Shown here: positions 1 through 5,423 of the stretch, piece by piece
Layout: the number at the start of each line of letters is the position of its first letter
Position numbering within the stretch: the stretch's first letter is position 1
From: an uncultured Lachnospiraceae bacterium
GTDB lineage: Bacteria > Bacillota > Clostridia > Lachnospirales > Lachnospiraceae
Reading direction: 5' to 3'
Assembly: GCA_958405355.1 (NCBI GenBank)
Contig: CATYEA010000053.1
Span: 1 to 10,131 of the forward strand
DNA length: 10,131 bases
Made by a program: the position numbers and the translations under genes
Notes under the pieces: generated by a model
What the model was told of the DNA's origin: nothing
The model's database searches: none
What the model saw: the letters and a program-made list of their open reading frames with translations, nothing else

Positions 1-1
1 T

Positions 2-451
2 ATTATTTTATGTGAGAAAGATTGTGTACGAAGAGAATTTATAAAGGAACATTATCCGGATGTGTGCGTTGTTGGACCAGAAAACTTGCAGCAGTTTGTC
101 AAAGAAAACAGTGATCACGGCGGAGCTGATGTGGTATTGGAAGTGGCCGGAGCAAAAGACACTTTCCGAATGGCGTGGGAATGTGCAAGGCCAAATGCGA
201 TTGTAACCATCGTAGCCTTGTATGATGAAGCCCAGAGCCTGCCGTTGCCGGATATGTACGGAAAAAATCTGACCTTTAAAACCGGCGGTGTAGATGGCTG
301 TGACTGTGAAGAAATACTTCGGTTGATTGAAGAGGAAAAAATTGATACAACACCGTTGATTACCCATACATATCCGCTTAAACGTATTACAGACGCCTAT
401 GATCTGTTTGAGAACAGAAGGGATAATGTAATAAAAGTAGCTATTAAATAA
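2..451 (+). CDS. Zinc-type alcohol/polyol dehydrogenase (MDR family), C-terminal part; 5' end outside the window
   Basis: The reading frame is open from base 2 to the TAA at 449-451 and gives the last 149 residues of a medium-chain dehydrogenase/reductase. The visible part starts in the Rossmann nucleotide-binding domain: a strand IILCEKD, where the acidic residue would hold the NAD ribose, then GGADVVLEVAGAKDTF and PNAIVTIVALY, which match the beta4-beta5 region of MDR enzymes. The tail, EKIDTTPLITHTYPLKRITDAYDLFENRRDNVIKVAIK, is the typical C-terminus of alcohol, sorbitol and threonine dehydrogenases (compare 'LVTHVF..F..IEEAF.L...K..DLIKPVV'). The catalytic zinc ligands and the substrate-specifying N-terminal domain lie upstream, so the substrate cannot be named. 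A GTG at base 62 is internal, not the start. The gene converges on the minus-strand methyltransferase with a 48-bp gap. Confidence 0.85.
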   Translation: MILCEKDCVRREFIKEHYPDVCVVGPENLQQFVKENSDHGGADVVLEVAGAKDTFRMAWECARPNAIVTIVALYDEAQSLPLPDMYGKNLTFKTGGVDGCDCEEILRLIEEEKIDTTPLITHTYPLKRITDAYDLFENRRDNVIKVAIK

Positions 452-499
452 AGGCGATGAGGTTTATATAGTTACTTAAGTATTTACTGTTTAGAGTGT

Positions 500-1327
500 T
501 CAATGTCTTCCAAGTTCCCAAAAAGCGACTGCGCTGGCCGCGGCGACATTCAGGGAATCCACCCCATGAGACATAGGAATGCGCACGGTGTAATCGCAGT
601 CGGCAATGGTAGATGAAGCCAGGCCGTCGCCCTCGGTGCCCAGGATAATTGCCAGTTTTTCTTCATCCCTGAGCCGCGGATCATCGATACTGATGGAATC
701 GTCACTTAATGCCATGGCAGCAGTTTTGAAGCCAAGTTTTTGCAGAAGTTTAATATTTACCTGGCTGTCATCTGTGTTTTCATTGCCAAGGAAGGTCCAT
801 GGCACTTGAAAAACCGTGCCCATACTGACACGGATGGCGCGTCGGTACAACGGATTGCTGCTTGCAGGGGTAAGTAATACGGCATCCATATTCAGGGCAG
901 CGGCGGAGCGGAAAATGGCTCCGATATTGGTTGGATTCATGACGTTTTCCAGGATAGCGATTCGGCGGGCATTAGCGCATATTTCTTCAACATTTGGCAA
1001 GGGTGGACGCCGCATGGCACATAAGACACCCCGGGTGAGTTTAAATCCTGTCAACTGGGTCAGGACCTCAAAATCGGAAATATAGACAGGGATATTTCCG
1101 CATCGGGCGATAACGCTATGGGCCTGTCCTTCTACATGTTTTCGTTCGAGCAAAAGCGAAACCGGAACACAGCCTGCGTCCAGAGCACGCTCAATAACCT
1201 TTGGGCTTTCAGCAATGAAAAGACCTTTCTCTGGTTCATGGCGATTGAGTAATTGGTTTTCCGTAAGGCGGGCATAGACATCCAGCTCCGGTGCCTCAAA
1301 GTCAGTAATTTCGATAATATTTGGCAT
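500..1327 (-). CDS. TrmH/SpoU-family RNA 2'-O-methyltransferase
   Basis: A 275-residue cytoplasmic enzyme predicted to transfer a methyl group from S-adenosylmethionine to a ribose 2'-OH of rRNA or tRNA. All three SpoU motifs are present: motif 1 NPTNIGAIFR (131-140, with the conserved Asn134 and Arg140), motif 2 AIILGTEGDGL (226-236) and motif 3 IPMSHGVDSLNVAAAS (250-265), which together form the trefoil-knot SAM site. The N-terminal ~110 residues (LFIAESPKVIERAL) look like the SpoU substrate-binding domain that precedes the catalytic domain in this family. Length is normal. The ATG at 1327 follows AAAGGAG. It lies 16 bp downstream of the GNAT gene on the same strand and is probably co-transcribed with it. 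No terminator is evident between its stop and the convergent dehydrogenase. The exact target nucleotide cannot be read from sequence. Confidence 0.93.
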   Translation of the reverse strand: MPNIIEITDFEAPELDVYARLTENQLLNRHEPEKGLFIAESPKVIERALDAGCVPVSLLLERKHVEGQAHSVIARCGNIPVYISDFEVLTQLTGFKLTRGVLCAMRRPPLPNVEEICANARRIAILENVMNPTNIGAIFRSAAALNMDAVLLTPASSNPLYRRAIRVSMGTVFQVPWTFLGNENTDDSQVNIKLLQKLGFKTAAMALSDDSISIDDPRLRDEEKLAIILGTEGDGLASSTIADCDYTVRIPMSHGVDSLNVAAASAVAFWELGRH

Positions 1328-1343
1328 AGACAGGTTTCTCCTT

Positions 1344-1817
1344 TTATAATTTAAACATCATGATATATTCTTCATCGTTTTCGTCAACGATCTGAAAGCC
1401 GATATCCAGATACATTTTGGCTGCATAATTGGCCTTCTGGACGGAAAGAGAAGCACGTTTGTATCCTTGACTTTTGAGCAGGTCAAGCATTTCTTTCATC
1501 AAGGCGGTCCCAATGCCGAGTCCGCGATATTCTTTATATAGCGAGATGGCAAAGGAAGGCGTTTCGTTATCAATATGTCCATAGTCATTCATGATGCGGA
1601 CCCAGACGGCTCCGATAATTTGATCATCAATTTCCGCGACAAGTCCATAATCATCTTTAAAATCTCCGAAATGATCAACATAAATCTGTAATTCGGGAGC
1701 GGCGATGATAGACTTTGGCGGTGGTTCTACGCCCTCAGGAATGAAAATGGCCTCATACAGAAAGTCATTCAGGAGAGAATATTCGGATTTTTTAATTTCA
1801 CGCAGGATGTACTTCAT
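1344..1817 (-). CDS. GNAT-family N-acetyltransferase
   Basis: A 157-residue GCN5-related acetyltransferase, expected to move an acetyl group from acetyl-CoA to an amine. The fold is readable: an N-terminal helix region (MKYILREIKKSEYSLLNDFL), the central strand GLVAEIDDQIIGAVWVRIM (58-76), then the CoA pyrophosphate loop YRGLGIGTALMKEML (residues 97-111), matching the R-x-x-G-x-G/A signature, and the C-terminal LSVQKANYAAKMYLDIGFQIV (124-144), typical of GNAT motif B. The frame extends upstream to 1856, but the ATG at 1817 is preferred: it has GGAGA at 1823-1827 with 5-nt spacing, and the 13 extra residues overlap the -10 element. It is the first gene of a two-gene minus-strand unit with the methyltransferase. 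Substrate unknown. Confidence 0.9.
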   Translation of the reverse strand: MKYILREIKKSEYSLLNDFLYEAIFIPEGVEPPPKSIIAAPELQIYVDHFGDFKDDYGLVAEIDDQIIGAVWVRIMNDYGHIDNETPSFAISLYKEYRGLGIGTALMKEMLDLLKSQGYKRASLSVQKANYAAKMYLDIGFQIVDENDEEYIMMFKL

Positions 1818-1846
1818 TTTAGTCTCCAAAGAATTTATTTTTTTAT

Positions 1847-1855
1847 ATTGTAGCA
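1847..1855 (-). promoter_or_regulatory. Extended -10 promoter for the GNAT-methyltransferase unit
   Basis: Read on the minus strand the sequence is TGCTACAAT: a TG dinucleotide one base before TACAAT, the classic extended -10. No good -35 is present 16-18 bp upstream (TAGCTG or similar), which is normal for extended -10 promoters. Predicted transcription start is about 1840, giving a leader of roughly 20 nt to the ATG at 1817. Confidence 0.55.
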
Positions 1856-1896
1856 CATCTTAAATGATACAGCTATGGTCATGAATTCGAAATGCA

Positions 1897-1925
1897 TGGA
1901 AAAAATCGTTTCGGCATGATAAAAT
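1897..1925 (+). promoter_or_regulatory. Possible promoter for the yjdF leader
   Basis: TGGAAA (1897-1902, four of six matches to the -35 consensus), a 17-bp spacer and TAAAAT (1920-1925) preceded by TG one base earlier (1917-1918). If used, transcription starts near 1932 and the untranslated leader is about 230 nt, long enough to contain the palindrome at 1952-1975 and the whole structured region before yjdF. The -35 match is weak, so this is tentative. Confidence 0.35.
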
Positions 1926-1951
1926 AAAAGGGCAAAGATAAAAACACAACG

Positions 1952-1975
1952 TATGAAAATAGAAACATTTTCATA
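1952..1975. repeat. Perfect 9-bp inverted repeat upstream of the yjdF leader
   Basis: TATGAAAAT (1952-1960), six-base centre AGAAAC, then ATTTTCATA (1967-1975), an exact reverse complement. It is not followed by a T-run, so it is not an intrinsic terminator. It could be a protein operator or a transcribed AT-rich hairpin at the 5' end of the riboswitch leader. Confidence 0.6.
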
Positions 1976-2008
1976 TAGAGTCGGCTGGTAGTCCGTCCGT
2001 ATTCCATT

Positions 2009-2161
2009 AAAAGACATGCATTCGGGCATCTCAGATATCAGATGCTGCGCATGGGCGCGCTGTATGCGTTGGGATATAAGTAGCCCTCCCTCCTTGGGTC
2101 GTCCATTCTTTGTCTATTAAAAATTTTGCAAAGCCCAGACTTTGCGTAAAGGAGGATTTTT
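2009..2161 (+). ncRNA. Probable yjdF-motif (azaaromatic) riboswitch in the yjdF 5' leader
   Basis: The region directly before yjdF is GC-richer than its surroundings and rich in complementary segments: GCATCT 2026-2031 with AGATGC 2040-2045; CGCAT 2048-2052 with ATGCG 2064-2068; GGGC 2053-2056 with GCCC 2083-2086 (possible pseudoknot); AGACA 2012-2016 with TGTCT 2111-2115 (possible closing stem); and a hairpin GCAAAG 2128-2133 / CTTTGC 2140-2145. CCTCCTT at 2089-2095 is exactly complementary to AAGGAGG at 2149-2155, the yjdF Shine-Dalgarno, which suggests control of translation initiation. Known from literature: yjdF-motif RNAs sit almost only before yjdF genes and bind diverse nitrogen heteroaromatics. 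The assignment rests on gene context and structure; I cannot run the covariance model, and the outer limits are approximate. Confidence 0.7.
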
Positions 2162-2578
2162 ATGGACAAAGTATCGGTAAAATTGACAGTATTTTTTGAG
2201 GAACCATTCTGGCGAGGTGTTTTCGAACGAATATCAGAGGGTGAGTTGGCTGTCTGCAAGGTGACGTTTGGTGCGGAACCGAAAGATTATGAAGTGTACG
2301 ATTTGATGCTTAAAAATTACTATCGTTTACGATTCAGTCCGGCTGTGGCCGCTGTTGTAAAAGACGCTGTGCGAAATCCGAAACGGATTCAGCGGGAAGT
2401 GCATAAACAGGTACAGAATGCCGGGATAGGTACAAAATCCCAGCAGGCTTTGAAATTACAGCAGGAGCAGATGAAAATCGAGCGGAAATCTGTAAGTCGT
2501 GAGCAGCGGGAAGCAGAAAAAGAGCGGCGGTTTGAATTGAAGCAGCAAAAAAGAAAAGAGAAGCACAAGGGCAGATAA
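2162..2578 (+). CDS. yjdF: YjdF family protein (DUF2992)
   Basis: A 138-residue soluble protein recognisable as the DUF2992/YjdF family. The N-terminal half (VSVKLTVFFEEPFWRGVFERISEGELAVCKVTFGAEP, then YDLMLKNYYRLRFSP) is the conserved globular part. The C-terminal half, from NPKRIQREVHKQVQNAGIGTKSQQALKLQQEQ onward, is a highly charged Lys/Arg/Glu/Gln helix or coiled coil ending in a basic tail (KKRK/KHKGR-like), which might contact nucleic acid. The molecular function of the family is unknown. The ATG at 2162 follows AAAGGAGG with 6-nt spacing, and that ribosome site is complementary to an upstream leader segment, so translation is probably riboswitch-controlled. Followed by an intrinsic terminator, so it is likely monocistronic. 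Length is typical for the family. Confidence 0.9.
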   Translation: MDKVSVKLTVFFEEPFWRGVFERISEGELAVCKVTFGAEPKDYEVYDLMLKNYYRLRFSPAVAAVVKDAVRNPKRIQREVHKQVQNAGIGTKSQQALKLQQEQMKIERKSVSREQREAEKERRFELKQQKRKEKHKGR

Positions 2579-2596
2579 GAAGGTCTTTGAGCTGAC

Positions 2597-2623
2597 AAAA
2601 AGTCGGTAAATACCGGCTTTTTT
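2597..2623 (+). terminator. Intrinsic terminator after yjdF
   Basis: AGTCGGT (2601-2607) pairs with ACCGGCT (2612-2618), with one G-T wobble and an AAAT loop, and is followed by a run of six T (2618-2623). The upstream A-run extends the stem. It separates yjdF from the MerR gene. Confidence 0.85.
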
Positions 2624-2635
2624 GTTAAGTCAGAC

Positions 2636-2666
2636 TTGACTGTGAACCATGTTTATACCTTACGAT
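2636..2666 (+). promoter_or_regulatory. Candidate MerR-type promoter with 19-bp spacer
   Basis: TTGACT (2636-2641) and TACGAT (2661-2666) are separated by 19 bp. MerR-family regulators characteristically act at promoters with over-long 19-20 bp spacers, so an autoregulated promoter is plausible. The -10 has only four matches to consensus and no strong dyad lies within the spacer, so the call is moderate. Confidence 0.4.
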
Positions 2667-2671
2667 GATAG

Positions 2672-2695
2672 TATCAGGGATACTTTATCCTGATA
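2672..2695. repeat. Inverted repeat between promoter and start of the MerR gene
   Basis: TATCAGG (2672-2678) and CCTGATA (2689-2695) are exact reverse complements around a 10-base centre. It lies just downstream of the predicted transcription start and upstream of the ribosome site (GAAGGTGAT near 2706-2713). It may be an operator for the encoded regulator or a hairpin in the mRNA leader. There is no T-run on the correct side for a terminator in either direction. Confidence 0.55.
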
Positions 2696-2716
2696 AAAAA
2701 GATTGAAGGTGATGAA

Positions 2717-3553
2717 ATGACGATTAAAGAAGTTGAGGAGAGGACCGGGCTGGCCCGTTCAAATATCCGTTTTTATGAAAAAGAAAAGTTGATTCAGCCG
2801 ACAAGAAATGAAAGCAATGGTTACAGGGAGTACACGGAAAAAGACGTGGAAAATATTAAAAAGATTGCCTACCTGCGGACGCTGGGAATTTCAATTGAAA
2901 ATATCCACAGGATTATTCTGCGGGAGGTCTCTTTATACGAAATAATCGGTGAGCAAATGCAGAAATTGGATGAGCAGATGGCGGATTTTGCGCGGGCAAA
3001 AAGCATATGTCAAAATATGCTGGACGCTGGTGAAATAAGCTATGAGAATCTGGATGTAGAAGCCTTTGTGCCGGAACTGGAGGAATACTGGCAGTCAAAT
3101 CCAAAGATTTTGAAATTAGATTCGGTAAGTTTTCTCTATATGTGGGGAGGCTCTCTGGTATGGGGAATTATAGCGGTGTCTTGTCTGGCAACAGCGTTGT
3201 TGGCCTGGCCCGGTTTGCCGGAGAAAATTCCAATTCAGTGGAACGGCGGTGAAGTCAGTTCGACAGTCAGCAGGGTATTTATATTTGCTTATCCGCTGTT
3301 CTGTGTTTTTATTCGTTTGCTGTTCAGGCCCTATTTGCAGAATAAGCTGCAAATGTATGTCTGGGTTTACAATGATTTGATTTCAGATTATTTAATAAAC
3401 TTTTTCTGCTTCGCTGTTTTGTCTGTAGAAGTGTTCTCCGTACTGTATATATATGGCATTGTAAAATATGTGACAACATTACTTCTGATAGATTTTGTAG
3501 TGTTTATAGGCTTACTCCTGCTGGGCATGCACAAGCTGGCCAATAAAGATTAA
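2717..3553 (+). CDS. MerR-family regulator with C-terminal four-helix membrane domain (DUF1648-like)
   Basis: A 278-residue two-part protein. Residues 1-70 are a MerR winged helix: MTIKEVEERTGLARSNIRFYEKEKLI with the wing NESNGYREYTEKDVENIKKI. Residues 75-130 form a charged dimerisation helix (EQMQKLDEQMADFARAKSIC). From about 140 there are four hydrophobic segments (roughly 143-163, 185-203, 222-247, 250-271). The loop LPEKIPIQWNGGEVSS (168-183) after the first segment matches the 'P..IP.HWN..G' signature of DUF1648, the domain found in SdpI-type immunity proteins. The protein is therefore predicted to be a membrane-anchored DNA-binding one-component sensor in which the usual cytosolic ligand domain is replaced. 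The ATG at 2717 follows GAAGGTGAT. It probably controls its own promoter; targets beyond that are unknown. No terminator is seen before the K+ channel gene. Confidence 0.88.
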   Translation: MTIKEVEERTGLARSNIRFYEKEKLIQPTRNESNGYREYTEKDVENIKKIAYLRTLGISIENIHRIILREVSLYEIIGEQMQKLDEQMADFARAKSICQNMLDAGEISYENLDVEAFVPELEEYWQSNPKILKLDSVSFLYMWGGSLVWGIIAVSCLATALLAWPGLPEKIPIQWNGGEVSSTVSRVFIFAYPLFCVFIRLLFRPYLQNKLQMYVWVYNDLISDYLINFFCFAVLSVEVFSVLYIYGIVKYVTTLLLIDFVVFIGLLLLGMHKLANKD

Positions 3554-3592
3554 ATACAATTTATAAAAAAGTATACCGGATATTTTTGAATG

Positions 3593-3601
3593 TGGTAAAA
3601 T
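3593..3601 (+). promoter_or_regulatory. Possible extended -10 promoter for the K+ channel operon
   Basis: TGGTAAAAT: TG at 3593-3594 one base before TAAAAT (3596-3601). The -35 region 17 bp upstream (TATACC-like) is poor. If used, the leader to the channel ATG is about 45 nt. Read-through from the MerR gene is also possible because no terminator is visible in the 101-bp gap. Confidence 0.4.
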
Positions 3602-3654
3602 AAGTTGGGAATATCTGGATTGCCCTAAAAAATCTGAATTATAGAGGAAAACCA

Positions 3655-4584
3655 ATGAAAAAGCGTATTTTTGATATTATACAAATTGGAGAAAAGGATG
3701 ATTCTGCCAGCCGGATTTTTGACTTGTTTATTGTATGCGTGATTTTGGTACATATAGCCGTATTGTTTATTGCGACATTTGATGGGGCGGCAGAATACAG
3801 GGATGTATTACATCAGGTGAAAATGGTTACAATTGCCATATTTGTCGTAGAATATTTGCTTAGAATATGGACAGCAGAGTTTTTGTATCCGAGTAAGAGT
3901 AAGGCAAGGGCAGTCCTGCGCTTTATCTTTTCTTTTGATGGGATTGTTGATCTGTGTACGATTCTGCAGTTTTCCTGTTTGTATGGATTTATTGCCTTCA
4001 GGCTGCTGCGGGTGGTGCGGATATTTCGTTTGTTTCGGATTAATGAATATTATGATTCTTTTAATGTCATTACGGCTGTTTTACACGAAAAAAAGAATCA
4101 GATTATTTCATGTATTTTTATTATCCTTGTGTTGATGACGGCATCTTCATTATGCATGTACACTGCGGAACACGAAGCCCAGCCGGAAGTGTTCACCAAT
4201 GCTTTTTCAGGGATATGGTGGAGCATATCGACGATACTTACTGTCGGGTATGGAGATATTTATCCGGTGACGGTTCTTGGGCGGTTGATGGCAATCGCCA
4301 TATCTTTTCTCGGTGTTGGTGCAGTGGCTATTCCTACAGGTATCATTTCAGCCGGTTTTGTGGAGCAGTATACCCATATGCAGCATGAGCATGTTCATAG
4401 GAATGCACTGGGAACAGTGAGCATTACGGTGGATTCGGACAGTCCCTTTGTCGGACAGTCGGTAAAGGACGTCGAAGACAGGTACGAGATGGATATTATT
4501 GCAATGGTCCGCAACAGTGCCGTGATCGTACCTGCAGATGGCAGCAAGATTATGGTTGGAGATATATTGATTTATCAGGTATAA
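3655..4584 (+). CDS. Voltage-gated-type potassium channel with C-terminal TrkA_C (RCK_C) domain
   Basis: A 309-residue inner-membrane cation channel subunit with six transmembrane helices. S1 is about 20-42, S2 about 55-75 with Glu66, S3 about 88-106 with Asp95 and Asp99. S4 is FRLLRVVRIFRLFRI (115-129), with arginines at 116, 119, 122, 125 and 128 at every third position, the hallmark of a voltage sensor. S5 is about 148-170, the pore helix and filter TVGYGD are at 196-201, and S6 about 206-235. The filter is canonical for K+. Residues 253-309 (SITVDSDSPFVGQSV...AVIVPADGSKIMVGDILIYQV) form a TrkA_C ligand-binding domain attached straight to S6, without the Rossmann RCK_N domain usually before it. 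ATG follows AGAGGAAA. The EFR1 gene starts 25 bp downstream, probably in the same transcript. Physiological role: K+ flux and membrane potential; the TrkA_C ligand is not predictable. Confidence 0.92.
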   Translation: MKKRIFDIIQIGEKDDSASRIFDLFIVCVILVHIAVLFIATFDGAAEYRDVLHQVKMVTIAIFVVEYLLRIWTAEFLYPSKSKARAVLRFIFSFDGIVDLCTILQFSCLYGFIAFRLLRVVRIFRLFRINEYYDSFNVITAVLHEKKNQIISCIFIILVLMTASSLCMYTAEHEAQPEVFTNAFSGIWWSISTILTVGYGDIYPVTVLGRLMAIAISFLGVGAVAIPTGIISAGFVEQYTHMQHEHVHRNALGTVSITVDSDSPFVGQSVKDVEDRYEMDIIAMVRNSAVIVPADGSKIMVGDILIYQV

Positions 4585-4609
4585 AGTCTAATGGAGTGGA
4601 GGTTCTTAC

Positions 4610-5356
4610 ATGATTCTTTATTTTACAGGAACGGGTAACAGTGAGTTTGTGGCAAGGAGGATTGCTGAAAAGACCGGGGATGAAATTATAAATTTGTTTG
4701 AGAAAATTCGTACTGGTGATTATTCCAGAATAAGGTCCCAAACACCTTTTGTATTTGTTGTGCCAACATATGCGTGGCAGATTCCCCATATTGTCAGAGA
4801 TTGGATTGGACATACAAAGTTTGGCGGAAATCGCAGCGCCTATTTTGTCATGACCTGTGGAGACAGCATTGGAAATGCAGGAGAATACATTGAAAAGCTT
4901 TGTGTGAAAAAAGGTTTTGATTATATGGGCTGTGCGAAAATTGTTATGCCGGAAAATTATATCGCCATGTTTCATGCGCCGGAGCGGGATGAAGCGATAA
5001 AAATTATTGAAAAAGCCCTTCCGTCCATGGATGCTGTGATTGACGTTATTGAAAAAGGTGAGCCAATCCCGGATAAGAAAATTACGGCGGCAGGCAGAAT
5101 CAGTACGTCGTTGGTGAATCGGATTTTGTATCCGGTATTTGTGCATGCAAAGAAGTTTTACACGACAGAGGACTGTATCGGCTGTGGAAAATGTGAGAAA
5201 GTCTGTCCGATGAATAATATTGATATGGTCGATGGCCGTCCGGTTTGGGAAGACCATTGTACCCATTGTATGGCCTGTATCTGCGGATGTCCGGAAGAGG
5301 CTATTGAATATGGCAGGAAAAGCAAGGGTCAGCCGAGATATAAGTGTCCAATGTAG
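4610..5356 (+). CDS. EFR1-type flavodoxin-ferredoxin electron-transfer protein
   Basis: A 248-residue cytoplasmic redox protein. The N-terminus MILYFTGTGNSEFVARRIAE is a flavodoxin FMN phosphate loop (T6-G-T-G-N10). PTYAWQIPHIVRDWI (52-66) and FVMTCGDSIGNAGEYI (79-94) match the two other FMN-contacting loops. The C-terminal part holds two full [4Fe-4S] motifs: C189-x2-C192-x2-C195-x3-C199-P and C217-x2-C220-x2-C223-x3-C227-P, as in bacterial 2[4Fe-4S] ferredoxins. The fusion is the layout of the EFR1 family, common in Clostridia; its redox partner is not established. ATG at 4610 has TGGAGG at 4597-4602. It is preceded closely by the K+ channel gene and followed by a separate asnB-like promoter, so the channel and EFR1 probably form a two-gene unit. 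Confidence 0.9.
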   Translation: MILYFTGTGNSEFVARRIAEKTGDEIINLFEKIRTGDYSRIRSQTPFVFVVPTYAWQIPHIVRDWIGHTKFGGNRSAYFVMTCGDSIGNAGEYIEKLCVKKGFDYMGCAKIVMPENYIAMFHAPERDEAIKIIEKALPSMDAVIDVIEKGEPIPDKKITAAGRISTSLVNRILYPVFVHAKKFYTTEDCIGCGKCEKVCPMNNIDMVDGRPVWEDHCTHCMACICGCPEEAIEYGRKSKGQPRYKCPM

Positions 5357-5358
5357 TA

Positions 5359-5387
5359 TTGTTATCCCATAAACTTTAGTTTATAAT
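5359..5387 (+). promoter_or_regulatory. Strong sigma-A-type promoter for the asnB-like gene
   Basis: TTGTTA (5359-5364), exactly 17 bp, then a perfect TATAAT (5382-5387). Predicted start is around 5394, with a leader of about 30 nt. The spacer and first bases of the -10 carry the palindrome at 5369-5384. There is no room for a T-box or other long leader element. Confidence 0.7.
5369..5384. promoter_or_regulatory. Palindrome overlapping the asnB-like promoter (candidate operator)
   Basis: ATAAACT (5369-5375), TT, AGTTTAT (5378-5384): a perfect 7-bp-arm palindrome that fills most of the -35/-10 spacer and enters the -10. A protein bound here would block RNA polymerase, so a repressor site is a reasonable reading. 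The binding factor is unknown; an AT-rich palindrome may also occur by chance. Confidence 0.4.
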
Positions 5388-5409
5388 AATCAAGTAATAG
5401 AAAGTATGA

Positions 5410-5416
5410 GAGAGGT
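5410..5416 (+). promoter_or_regulatory. Ribosome binding site that sets the asnB-like start at 5424
   Basis: AGAGAGG at 5410-5416 stands 7 nt before the ATG at 5424. The in-frame ATG at 5406 has only a poor AGAAAG before it and lies too close to the predicted transcription start. The later ATG is therefore preferred. Confidence 0.6.
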
Positions 5417-5423
5417 TATTCAA

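Noticed and set aside
473..482. TACTTAAGTA palindrome between the dehydrogenase and methyltransferase genes
   Set aside because: Ten bases of AT-rich symmetry with no T-run and no promoter nearby; within chance expectation.
1835..2029. Minus-strand 64-codon ORF with a hydrophobic stretch
   Set aside because: No ribosome site before its ATG; it overlaps the GNAT promoter and the yjdF leader, and composition is explained by these non-coding elements.
1979..2083. Plus-strand 34-codon open stretch ending ALGYK
   Set aside because: No start codon with a ribosome site, and inside the riboswitch candidate.
2038..2106. Minus-strand short peptide starting MDDPRREGYLYPNAY
   Set aside because: Looks protein-like but lacks a Shine-Dalgarno and lies exactly antisense to the conserved-looking part of the yjdF leader; most likely a shadow of the RNA structure.
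2672..2695. Inverted repeat as an intrinsic terminator
   Set aside because: On the plus strand it is followed by A, and on the minus strand the T-run lies before rather than after the stem.
5357..5423. T-box or other amino-acid riboswitch before the asparagine synthetase
   Set aside because: Only 67 bp between genes, with the promoter occupying half of it; too short for a T-box.
5406..5423. Six-residue longer N-terminus (MREVIQ) of the asnB-like protein
   Set aside because: Poor ribosome site; the AGAGAGG that serves the ATG at 5424 lies inside these codons.
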